A stretch of DNA of 6,592 nt, taken from assembly GCA_012514615.1 (NCBI GenBank), contig JAAYZY010000525.1, positions 1-6,592 of the forward strand. The letters are read 5' to 3'. Below the pieces are notes generated by a model that searched no databases, had not been told where the DNA came from, and was given only the letters and a program-made list of their open reading frames with translations. This stretch comes from Chloroflexota bacterium. GTDB taxonomy: Bacteria; Chloroflexota; Anaerolineae; DTPP01. Below, one piece after another: positions 1 to 5,764 of this stretch; positions within the stretch are counted from its first letter, which is position 1, and each line of letters begins with the position of its first letter. Position numbers and translations under genes: made by a program.

Positions 1-479
1 CGGTCCGCATGGACGTCTAGCTCGGCGAGGATTTCGCCGATGCGCACGCCAGCGCTCTCGGCATCATCCACCGTGCCGTCCAGCCAGTCTCCCGGTTGCA
101 GATCAGGGCGCTCGCCCGTCCATGGGACGTTGTAGTCCGTTGAGAAACCGCTCTCATCACCCCACCAGGGGATCGGACCCGTCTCGCCGCTGGCAGACCC
201 CTTGAAGGCGCCAGTGGCATCGGTGAGGCTCAGGGAAATCGTATGCCCAGGCTCGTAGTGGCCCTCCACCCAGTCGTGACCGTAGTTGACGCTCAAGTGG
301 AAGCCCATGGGCGGACCTTGCAGCCACCCCAGGTCGGCGTTGCCCTCCGCCTGGCCATCCAACTGCCCCGCCTGAGTGTCAGGGCCAAGCGACCCTGCGC
401 CCAGGGGCACCGTCAAGCCCAAGATGATCGCCACGGAAAGCACGGCTGCGGCTAGGGACCTTCGAACTCCGTACGCCAT
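1..479 (-). CDS. Secreted protein of unknown function, N-terminal part (runs off left edge)
   Basis: The minus strand is open from an ATG at 479-477 to the window edge: 159 codons with no stop. The start is set by AAAGGAG at 492-486, with 6 bases before the ATG. The first 30 residues look like a signal peptide: MAYGVRRS with a twin Arg, a hydrophobic core at about residues 9-26, then small residues (GAGS) where cleavage could occur. The mature part starts with a short Gly/Gln/Asp-rich linker. It continues into a segment with regular beta-strand spacing and many aromatic and Gly residues: VNYGHDWVEGHYEPGHTISL at about 64-83, then PIPWWGDE at 102-109. This resembles Ig-like or beta-sandwich segments in extracellular proteins of Chloroflexota and Actinobacteria, judged from memory. 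The gene is transcribed divergently from the operon on its right and probably uses the promoter at 665-693. Exported beta-rich protein is well supported; the function is unknown. Confidence 0.8.
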   Translation of the reverse strand, partial: MAYGVRRSLAAAVLSVAIILGLTVPLGAGSLGPDTQAGQLDGQAEGNADLGWLQGPPMGFHLSVNYGHDWVEGHYEPGHTISLSLTDATGAFKGSASGETGPIPWWGDESGFSTDYNVPWTGERPDLQPGDWLDGTVDDAESAGVRIGEILAELDVHAD

Positions 480-562
480 CGTCTGCTCCTTTCCAAAGCA
501 CCTTCATCGAGTATCCGTCTTCAGGTTGCACAGGCCGCGGTCAACAACGCCCTCCAACGCGT

Positions 563-576
563 CTGTCGTAAGACAG
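563..576. other. Small hairpin in the long leader of the left-hand secreted gene
   Basis: CTGTC and GACAG form a perfect 5-bp stem around a GTAA loop on the plus strand (TTAC on the minus strand). If the leftward promoter at 665-693 is used, this lies in an untranslated leader of roughly 180 bases before the start at 479. The stem is short and there is no T run, so it is not a terminator. Apart from this hairpin, the two promoters and the inverted repeat, I see no gene or RNA structure in 480-813. Confidence 0.25.
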
Positions 577-635
577 CGCTGCAGCACGGGGGGCACGAGG
601 TCAACGGCGGCGCCAGGCGCTAAACCCACCCCGCG

Positions 636-691
636 GACGCCGGCGCTGTGACGCAACTGCGCGTAGTATACCATAGAGCATCGCCGGCGTC
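636..691. repeat. 10-bp inverted repeat flanking the leftward promoter, possible operator
   Basis: GACGCCGGCG at 636-645 is matched by its exact reverse complement CGCCGGCGTC at 682-691. The inner 8 bases, CGCCGGCG, are themselves palindromic. The right copy overlaps the -35 box (693-688) and the left copy lies just downstream of the expected transcription start. A regulator bound to both copies could occlude or loop the promoter. Such GC palindromes are not rare in GC-rich DNA, so the operator role is only a suggestion. Confidence 0.3.
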
Positions 692-693
692 AA
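665..693 (-). promoter_or_regulatory. Near-consensus sigma70-type promoter for the left-hand secreted gene
   Basis: Read on the minus strand, TTGACG (693-688) is followed by exactly 17 bases and then TATACT (670-665), which is directly preceded by TGG (673-671), an extended -10. This matches the housekeeping consensus in 5 of 6 bases at both boxes with ideal spacing, and it lies in an AT-richer patch of otherwise GC-rich DNA. Transcription would start near 658 and leave about 180 bases of leader before the ATG at 479. The pattern is seen directly; promoter activity is inferred. Confidence 0.7.
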
Positions 694-769
694 CCGCCCT
701 GGGGCGGCGCCGAAGGTCGGAGGCCAAGGCCCCATGGCGGTGTGGCTGGGGGCGTCGGGCCGCCAGGTG

Positions 770-778
770 TGGTACAAT
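770..778 (+). promoter_or_regulatory. Extended -10 promoter for the DUF6282-pxpABC operon
   Basis: TGGTACAAT at 770-778 is a TG-n extended -10 with TACAAT, one base from TATAAT. No convincing -35 lies 16-18 bases upstream (GGGCGT at 750-755), which is tolerated by extended -10 promoters. A start near 785 would give a leader of about 30 bases that holds the strong GGGAGG ribosome site of the gene starting at 814. The position and the same TGG extension as the divergent promoter support it. Confidence 0.5.
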
Positions 779-813
779 GGGTCAGACAGGCTGCACTCAT
801 GAGGGAGGAAACC

Positions 814-1818
814 ATGATCTTGCCAAAGGGCCGCTCTTTGGAGCTGACGAAGGAACTGCTTCAGGGGGCCATCGACATCCACGTCCACGCCGGGCCGCAC
901 ATCTTCAGCAGCCCCCGCCGCGTCGATCCCGTTGAGGCGGCAACGCAAGCCCGCGATGCTGGCATGCAGGCCATCGTCTTCATGGACGTCTTCGAGATGA
1001 GCAACGGCACGGCCTGGTTGGTGAACCGGGCAGTGCCGGGCTTCCGGACCTACGGCGGGCTCATCCTGAACACCGTCTACGGCGGCATGAACCCCAGAGC
1101 GGTCAAGACAGCTATCCACTACGGCGATGGGGCCAAGTACATCAGCTTTGGGGCGCACTCCACCTACTATCAGGCAGCCCGCGAAGGCCGCAAGGTGGAC
1201 GGCAAGTTCGTGCCCCTCAGCGAGCTGTACCCCAAGTTCAAGACGGAGGAGCTGGATCGCTGCATCCGCATCCCGCTGGATGAGGATCCTGGGCCAGAGC
1301 TGGACGAGATCCTACAGCTCATCGCCGCCAACCCCCACATCGTCCTGAACACTGGCCATGTGTCTGCGGCCGAGGGGGTGCGCTTGGTGGAGCTGGCCGG
1401 GGCCTACGGCATCCAGCGAGTGTTGGTGGCCAGTGCGGTGACCAAGGTGGCCACTATGGAGCAGCTTCGGTACATGGTGGGCAAAGGCGCCTTCATCGAG
1501 TACACCCTGGCGGCCTACACCCACACCACGCCCATCCCCAAGACCCACTACTACGTGGAGCGGGAGTATGCCTCCATTGACGAGGGGATGGATGAGGGCG
1601 ATGCGTCCGGCGGGGTGCGGTTGGTGGCCGAGCAGATCGAGGCGCTGGGTGCAGAGCACTGCATCATCGGCACCGACTTTGGGGTCTACACGTTGCCGGA
1701 GCCGGTGGAAGGGCTGCGGGAGTTCATCGCCTGTCTGCTGGACATGGGGACCCTGGCCGAGGACATCCGCAAACTCGTGAAGACGAACCCCGAGCGACTG
1801 CTGGGGGTCGAACAGTAG
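814..1818 (+). CDS. DUF6282-like amidohydrolase-fold protein, first gene of the 5-oxoprolinase operon
   Basis: This is a 334-residue protein. The ATG at 814 was chosen because GGGAGG at 803-808 sits 5 bases upstream; the in-frame ATG at 799 would overlap that ribosome site. It has the layout of a metal-dependent TIM-barrel hydrolase of the amidohydrolase type. Seen are IDIHVHAGPH at 20-29 (HxH ligands H23, H25), GAKYISFGAHS at 106-116, LNTGHVSAAE at 178-187 (H182), CIIGTDFG at 283-290 (D288) and the typical ending VKTNPERLLG at 322-331. There is no signal peptide or membrane segment, so it is cytosolic. The relation to DUF6282 is from recognition of the motif order, not a search. Where relatives, as I remember them, carry a His in a VTHP-like strand, this protein has VLVASAV at 203-209, so the metal site may be altered. 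It lies 87 bases before pxpA on the same strand with no terminator seen. This hints at a cyclic-amide or pyroglutamyl substrate, but no reaction can be assigned. Confidence 0.8.
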   Translation: MILPKGRSLELTKELLQGAIDIHVHAGPHIFSSPRRVDPVEAATQARDAGMQAIVFMDVFEMSNGTAWLVNRAVPGFRTYGGLILNTVYGGMNPRAVKTAIHYGDGAKYISFGAHSTYYQAAREGRKVDGKFVPLSELYPKFKTEELDRCIRIPLDEDPGPELDEILQLIAANPHIVLNTGHVSAAEGVRLVELAGAYGIQRVLVASAVTKVATMEQLRYMVGKGAFIEYTLAAYTHTTPIPKTHYYVEREYASIDEGMDEGDASGGVRLVAEQIEALGAEHCIIGTDFGVYTLPEPVEGLREFIACLLDMGTLAEDIRKLVKTNPERLLGVEQ

Positions 1819-1889
1819 CCGCGGCCCAGCGGTCGGGCGCACGCCCCGAGCAGGGCCAAGGCTGATGCTGCCGCGCTGGCCTGGCGGCG

Positions 1890-1908
1890 CAGGAGGATAT
1901 GTAGGATG
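1890..1908 (+). promoter_or_regulatory. Ribosome binding site of pxpA with an embedded ATG-TAG start-stop
   Basis: AGGAGG at 1891-1896 is a full anti-16S match with 9 bases before the pxpA ATG at 1906. Between them, at 1899-1904, lies ATGTAG, a start codon followed at once by a stop. That ATG is only 2 bases from the AGGAGG, too close for efficient use, so ribosomes should favour 1906. The site fixes the pxpA start. Confidence 0.7.
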
Positions 1909-2670
1909 CAGGTAGACTTGAACAGCGACATGGGCGAGAGCTTCGGCCGCTACCGCCTGGGAGACGACGAGGCGCTCATGCCCTGGATCACGTCGGCCAA
2001 CATCGCCTGCGGCTACCACGCTGGCGACCCCCTGGTCATGCGCCGCACGGTGGCCTTGGCCGTCCGCTACGGCGTGGGGATCGGCGCCCACCCAGGGTTT
2101 CCCGACCTGGTGGGGTTCGGCCGCCGCCAGATGCAGGTGACGGCGGAGGAGGTCGAGAGCGATCTGCTCTACCAGATGGGCGCTCTGGCGGCCTTCGCCC
2201 GGGCCGCTGGGGCGAAGCTGGCTCATGTGAAGGCCCACGGCGCCCTCTACAACATGGCCGAGACCGATCCGGCGGTGGCCAAGGCCATCTTGCAGGCCAT
2301 TGAACGTTTCGACGGCAACCTGATCGCCGTCTGCCCAGCCGGGTCAGCCATGGCCCAGATGGCTGCCGAGCGCGGCCTGCACGTGGCCCGGGAAGGGTTC
2401 GCCGACCGCGCCTACAATGCCGACGGAACGCTGCGCTCCCGACGCCTTGATGGAGCCATGATCGATGATCCGCAGACCGCTGCGGCACAAGCGGTGCGCA
2501 TGGCGCAAGACGGGGCGGTCGTGGCCTTCACGGGGGAGACGATCCCCCTCCAGGTGGATACCATCTGCCTGCACGGCGACGCCCCCGGCGCGGTGCAGGC
2601 CGCCCGGGCCGTGCGTACCGCCCTGGAGGCTGCCGGTATCGCCGTTCGGCCCATGGGCTGGCCCCTGTGA
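1906..2670 (+). CDS. pxpA: 5-oxoprolinase subunit A (LamB/YcsF family)
   Basis: PxpA works with PxpB and PxpC in the cytoplasm to hydrolyse 5-oxoproline to glutamate at the cost of ATP. The 254-residue length is normal for the family, and the family motifs appear in order. These are VDLNSDMGE at 3-11, SANIACGYHAGDP at 30-42, GIGAHPGFPD at 58-67 followed by GFGRR at 70-74, HVKAHGALYN at 107-116, EGFADRAY at 163-170 and CLHGDAPGAV at 221-230. Conserved acidic and His residues (D4, D8, E11, H38, D41, H62, H111, H223, D225) fit the deacetylase-like barrel of this family. One small difference is Ala at 110, where I recall Pro (HVKPHGALYN). The start follows a perfect AGGAGG. The next gene, pxpB, begins 19 bases after the stop. 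Family assignment is essentially certain; the reaction is known for characterised PxpABC homologues. Confidence 0.96.
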   Translation: MQVDLNSDMGESFGRYRLGDDEALMPWITSANIACGYHAGDPLVMRRTVALAVRYGVGIGAHPGFPDLVGFGRRQMQVTAEEVESDLLYQMGALAAFARAAGAKLAHVKAHGALYNMAETDPAVAKAILQAIERFDGNLIAVCPAGSAMAQMAAERGLHVAREGFADRAYNADGTLRSRRLDGAMIDDPQTAAAQAVRMAQDGAVVAFTGETIPLQVDTICLHGDAPGAVQAARAVRTALEAAGIAVRPMGWPL

Positions 2671-2689
2671 CCCCGCATGGGAGTGTAGC

Positions 2690-3358
2690 ATGACGCAGAG
2701 TCAACCGCGCCTTCTGCCGGCAGGCGATTCAGCCCTCCTGGTGGAGTTCGCAGACGAAATCAGCCAGGAGATCAACGACCGGGTGCACGCGTTGGCACAG
2801 GTTCTGGAGACCCGAGCGCTGGCTGGGGTGGTGGAGGTGGTGCCGACCTACCGCTCTGTGCTGGTGCACTACTCGCCCCTGAAGCTGACTTACGGAGAGT
2901 TGCGGGAGGACGTTGCCGCCTTGCTGACCGAGCCGGCCGCTGCAGCCCCGCGGACTGCTACGCTGGTGGAGATCCCGGTCGTCTACGGGGGCGAGTACGG
3001 GCCAGACCTGGCGTCGGTGGCTGAGCTGCATGGCTTGTCGGCGGCGGAGGTCGTCCGCATCCACAGCAGCGCCACATACAGCGTGTACATGCTGGGGTTC
3101 ATCCTGGGGTTTGCCTACCTTGGGGGGCTGGACCAAGCCATCGCTACCCCTCGCCTGAGCACGCCCCGTACGCTGGTGCCGGCAGGCTCTGTGGGCATTG
3201 CCGAAACCCAGACCGGCATCTACTCTGTGGCTGCACCGGGGGGCTGGCAGATTATCGGACGCACGCCCTTGACCCTGTTCGACGTGACCCAAATCCCGCC
3301 CACCATCGTGCAGCCGGGCGATCGGATTCGCTTCGTCCCCATCGCCCCACCGGCATGA
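2690..3358 (+). CDS. pxpB: 5-oxoprolinase subunit B (KipI family)
   Basis: This 222-residue protein is the partner of PxpC in the ATP-dependent ring-opening complex. Motifs seen are LLPAGDSALLVEF at 8-20, VPTYRSVLVHY at 51-61, IPVVYGGEYGPDL at 95-107, IHSSATYSVYMLGF at 124-137, FAYLGGLD at 141-148, VPAGSVGIAETQTGIY at 163-178 and PGGWQIIGRTPL at 183-194. The conserved H125 lies in the fourth. The family usually has a Pro in GFxPGF; here it reads GFILGF, a mild change. The open frame extends upstream to 2465, but that part overlaps pxpA in another frame and does not look like PxpB. The ATG at 2690, preceded by GGGAG at 2679-2683, gives the expected N-terminus. Relatives include Bacillus KipI and the matching domain of urea amidolyase. 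The adjoining pxpA and pxpC make the oxoprolinase role the best call. Confidence 0.95.
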   Translation: MTQSQPRLLPAGDSALLVEFADEISQEINDRVHALAQVLETRALAGVVEVVPTYRSVLVHYSPLKLTYGELREDVAALLTEPAAAAPRTATLVEIPVVYGGEYGPDLASVAELHGLSAAEVVRIHSSATYSVYMLGFILGFAYLGGLDQAIATPRLSTPRTLVPAGSVGIAETQTGIYSVAAPGGWQIIGRTPLTLFDVTQIPPTIVQPGDRIRFVPIAPPA

Positions 3359-3441
3359 GACGGCAGTTGTTGCCCAGCAGCGCCCCGACGGAGGCTTGGC
3401 GCCGCCTGGCCCCGGCGAGATCGGAGGAAGGATGGCTCTAG
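3355..3441 (+). other. 28-codon linking ORF between pxpB and pxpC
   Basis: An ATG at 3355-3357 overlaps the pxpB stop as ATGA. Its frame stays open for 28 codons to a TAG at 3439-3441, just after the pxpC start at 3432. It thus spans the whole 73-base gap between the two genes. The predicted peptide starts MRRQLLPSSAPTEAW and is Arg/Pro/Ala-rich with no recognisable motif. A terminating pxpB ribosome could reinitiate here and be delivered to the pxpC start, which would couple translation. It may equally be chance: 28 open codons are unremarkable at this GC content, and pxpC has its own strong ribosome site. A functional peptide is not claimed. Confidence 0.25.
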
Positions 3442-4397
3442 AGGTGCGGCGCCCCGGCCTGCTGACCACCGTTCAAGACATGGGTCGGTATGGGTATCAG
3501 AAGTACGGCGTGCCGGTGGCCGGCGCCATGGATCCCTTCGCCCTGCAGGCGGCCAACGCCTTGGTGGGCAACCCGCTCGGCGCCGCGGCGTTGGAGATCA
3601 CGCTGGTGGGCCCCACGCTGCGGGCCCAAGAAGCTTGCACCATCGCCGTGGCTGGCGGCGACCTCACGCCCCTGTTGGATGGCCAACCCGTGCCCATGTG
3701 GAAGGCGGTGGCGGTGCCCAAAGGGGGCGCGATCACCTTCGGCGGCCGCCGGTCTGGCTTTCGCGCCTACTTGGCCGTAGCGGGCGGGCTAGCGGTTCCG
3801 CTGGTCCTGGGCTCCCGCTCCACATTTCTGCGCGGTGGGTTCGGCGGCCTGGAGGGGCGGGCCCTGAAAGCAGGCGATCGCTTGCCGGTCGGGCCAACGC
3901 GCGCTCCGGTCGACGGAGGGCGCGCCATGCCGGTCGGCGACCGGCCGCCCTACGGCGATGACGTCACCGTGCGGGTGGTTCTCGGCCCTCAAGACAGCTA
4001 CTTCACGCACGAGGGCCTGGATAGGTTCCTGGGGAGCGTCTACATGGTGAGCCCGGCCTCCGACCGCATGGGCTATCGGCTACAGGGACCGGAAGTAACC
4101 CACCGGGAACGAACCCAGATCATCTCCGATGGGCTCCCCCTGGGCGCAGTCCAGGTGCCCCCCGATCGGCAGCCGATCGTCATGATGGCCGACCACCAGA
4201 CGACCGGCGGCTACCCCAAGATCGGCACCGTCATCGCCGCCGATATCCCCCTGCTGGCCCAGTGCATGCCCGGGCTCAGCCAGGTCTGCTTTGCCGCTGT
4301 GACCCTGGCCGAGGCCCAAGCCGCTTACCGCGCCATGGCCGCCGCCATGGCCAACTGCTCAGAACCCGACGACGACATCCTCTGGGGGCCGTGCTAA
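3432..4397 (+). CDS. pxpC: 5-oxoprolinase subunit C (biotin-dependent carboxyltransferase-like, KipA family)
   Basis: This 321-residue protein completes the PxpABC complex, in which B and C form the ATP-using part. Motifs in order are RRPGLLTTVQDMGRYGYQ at 6-23, GVPVAGAMDPFAL at 26-38, then NALVGNP and ALEITLVGP. Next come FRAYLAVAGGLAVPLVLGSR in the middle, FLRGGFGGLEGRAL just after it, and RVVLGPQDSYFT. Near the C-terminus are ASDRMGYRLQGP, IISDGLPLGAVQVPPD and MADHQTTGGYPKIGTVI. Length is within the family range and every block is intact. The ATG at 3432 follows GGAGG at 3423-3427. An in-frame TTG at 3396 would add a Gly/Pro-rich tail without a ribosome site, so it was not used. Related proteins include Bacillus KipA and the C-terminal domain of urea amidolyase. 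The gene ends the operon, converging on the pseudogene to its right. Confidence 0.95.
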   Translation: MALEVRRPGLLTTVQDMGRYGYQKYGVPVAGAMDPFALQAANALVGNPLGAAALEITLVGPTLRAQEACTIAVAGGDLTPLLDGQPVPMWKAVAVPKGGAITFGGRRSGFRAYLAVAGGLAVPLVLGSRSTFLRGGFGGLEGRALKAGDRLPVGPTRAPVDGGRAMPVGDRPPYGDDVTVRVVLGPQDSYFTHEGLDRFLGSVYMVSPASDRMGYRLQGPEVTHRERTQIISDGLPLGAVQVPPDRQPIVMMADHQTTGGYPKIGTVIAADIPLLAQCMPGLSQVCFAAVTLAEAQAAYRAMAAAMANCSEPDDDILWGPC

Positions 4398-4420
4398 GGA
4401 GCTACGTAGGCCCTGCAGCG

Positions 4421-4441
4421 ACGCTTGGCGTGTTCTCGCGT
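4421..4441. other. Weak stem region between pxpC and the converging pseudogene
   Basis: The 54 bases between the pxpC stop and the end of the pseudogene hold only short complementary pieces. ACGC-TTG-GCGT at 4421-4431 is followed by GTTCT, and alternatively GACGC at 4420-4424 can pair with GCGTC at 4437-4441. A terminator for the operon would be expected here, but these stems are too short and lack a T run, so no terminator is called. Confidence 0.15.
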
Positions 4442-4451
4442 CAGGTCCGCT

Positions 4452-5711
4452 CTACAGGCCAGCAGCGATGTCGAACCCGCAGCGGATGGCCTCCGCCGCC
4501 GTCTGCGGCTCCAGGCAGTCGCCAACCAGGTGCAGTTCAAGCCCTGGCAGCCTCTCCAGCGCCACCGCCAACGTGCGGTCCGGCGCTGCTCCAGCAGCAA
4601 CCCTCGGTTCCAGGGGATGGACTCTGCAGCTACCTCCGGTAGCATCTCCGGGATGGCCGCGCTGTGTCCCCTGGTGGCCAGGTACCCGGCCATCTCGCAG
4701 CCCGCGTTCTCGCCGCCGAGGACGGCAACCCGCTGGCCAACCTCGTGCTTCCCGGCCAAGACGTCCCAGGCCGCCACAGCCCGATCCCTTCCTGGCACGG
4801 CAGGCCGCAGAGGCTGTGCGACGGTCGCCAGGATCACGACCTGGGGGGTCAGTTGGGCCGCCAGCTCTGGCGTCACCCATTGCCCGGTGTGAACCTGCAC
4901 CCCCGCGTCGCTCCATCAGCAGGGCGCGCCGCGGCCGTGGGGCGGGCGTCAGTGGCCTCCCTCCCTTGGCCCCCTGGGCGTTCACCGTGCAGCCTACCTC
5001 CACCTGCTTCTGCATGATGCGCCCATGGCACTGGGGCTGATTGCAGGCGACGCACGGGCGGATCGACGCCAAACGCCCCACCTGAGCTTGGGCCGCCCAC
5101 TCTGGGTCGGCCAGGAGCCCCCGGCCCACGGCGATCAGGTCGCCTTGCCCTCACGCAGAGCCTGTTCAGCCAGCAGCGGATCGTGGATCTTGCCCACCGC
5201 GATCACCGGCATCGAACTCCGCTTCCGCAGCCTGCCGCGCCGCCTGAACGAAGGCCTCAGCCACCCGCCAGATCTCCTCTCGCCCTAGTGGGCGCGGCAC
5301 ATCGCCTCCCCGGCAGCGGGATGCTGGACGGGCCCACCGGCGTCACCCCCATCACGGCCACCGAGGCCCCTGCGCCGGCACGGGCCAACGGCATGGCGAC
5401 CTTGGCTCCATGCCGATGAACCGCATCGGTGACCATGCGGAACGAGGCAATCATGCGGTCGTCGTACAGCCCGGGCCGTGGTGAGAGGCCCGGCCGGTAA
5501 GCGTCACCCCGGTGAACACCATGATGATCAACCCCACCCCACCTTGGGCTCGGGCTGCCTAGTAGTCTCGCGAGCGCTCCGAAGGCCAGCGGCCGACCGA
5601 CGGCAAGCGCGTCCCCATGGGCGGCATCACCACACGGTTGCGCGGCTCCATGGTCTTGATCTTGATCGGGCTGAACAGGGCGGCGAGATGCAGCGGGTCT
5701 CGGTTATCGAT
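4452..5711 (-). pseudogene. Decayed Old Yellow Enzyme / 2,4-dienoyl-CoA reductase type flavoprotein
   Basis: Pieces of one protein follow each other in different minus-strand frames. From 5711: LFSPIKIKTMEPRNRVVMPP then GVGLIIMVFTGV; from 5454: MIASFRMVTDAVHRHGAKVA then TPVGPSSIPLP; from about 5308: REEIWRVAEAFVQAARQA; from about 5208: VIAVGKIHDPLLAEQALREG; from about 5130: AVGRGLLADPEW and the FeS-type stretch RPCVACNQPQCHGR with a later GCTVNAQ; from 4900: VQVHTGQWVTPELAAQL, VVILAT, AWDVLAG, VAVLGGENAGCEMAGYLATRG; finally LELHLVGDCLEPQTAAEAIR ending at 4452. Intact relatives of about 650-670 residues bind FMN, a 4Fe-4S cluster and FAD. Lesions are a TAG at 5561-5559 within RDY-AARAQGG, frameshifts near 5472, 5310 and 5133, and deletions near 5210 (most of the FMN and active-site barrel, including the HGAHGYL region), 4905 (first dinucleotide-binding GxGxxG) and 4588. 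The total is about 420 codons. The expected start codon reads ATC. The enzyme cannot be functional; the exact substrate class is unknown. Confidence 0.88.
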
Positions 5712-5721
5712 GCTTGATCGG

Positions 5722-5728
5722 CTCCTTT
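5722..5728 (-). promoter_or_regulatory. Surviving ribosome binding site of the flavoprotein pseudogene
   Basis: Read on the minus strand, AAAGGAG (5728-5722) lies 10 bases before the codon ATC at 5711-5709. This is where the protein frame ATC-GAT-AAC-CGA leads into the recognisable DPLHLAALFSP. It looks like a relic start region whose ATG has become ATC. No ATG, GTG or TTG lies in that frame between the ribosome site and the first family motif. Confidence 0.45.
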
Positions 5729-5764
5729 CGCTTCTGTGGCCCGACCCCAGCGAAGGCAGGGTGC

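Noticed and set aside
742..813. Upstream extension of the DUF6282-like gene, including an ATG at 799
   Set aside because: The added 24 residues resemble no family N-terminus, the 799 ATG overlaps the ribosome site, and the promoter at 770-778 lies inside the extension. GGGAGG points to 814.
601..1158. Long minus-strand open frame across the operon start
   Set aside because: It lies over the promoter region and the reverse of the DUF6282-like gene, with His/Val/Asp-rich composition typical of an antisense shadow in GC-rich DNA.
1833..1849. Hairpin TCGGGC-GCAC-GCCCCGA between the DUF6282-like gene and pxpA as a terminator
   Set aside because: The stem is about six pairs with a bulge and has no T run; it gives no reason to split the operon.
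1312..2238. 308-codon minus-strand open frame across the DUF6282-like gene and pxpA
   Set aside because: It is opposite two clearly recognised genes and has no motif; high GC content makes long antisense frames common.
2465..2689. Longer N-terminus for PxpB
   Set aside because: It overlaps pxpA in another frame, is Arg/Pro/Ser-rich and has no family similarity; the ATG at 2690 gives the expected length.
3396..3431. TTG start for pxpC
   Set aside because: There is no ribosome site, and it adds a non-conserved Gly/Pro tail; the ATG at 3432 has GGAGG at the right distance.
2729..3469. 246-codon minus-strand open frame opposite pxpB
   Set aside because: Antisense shadow of a well-supported gene with no family features.
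4262..5480. Plus-strand open frames across the pseudogene as possible real genes
   Set aside because: They are Arg/Pro/Ser-rich, start without ribosome sites and are antisense to recognisable flavoprotein pieces.
4452..5711. Reading the broken flavoprotein as sequencing error
   Set aside because: Large internal deletions plus a stop and several indels occur only in this gene, while four complete genes and one partial gene nearby are clean.
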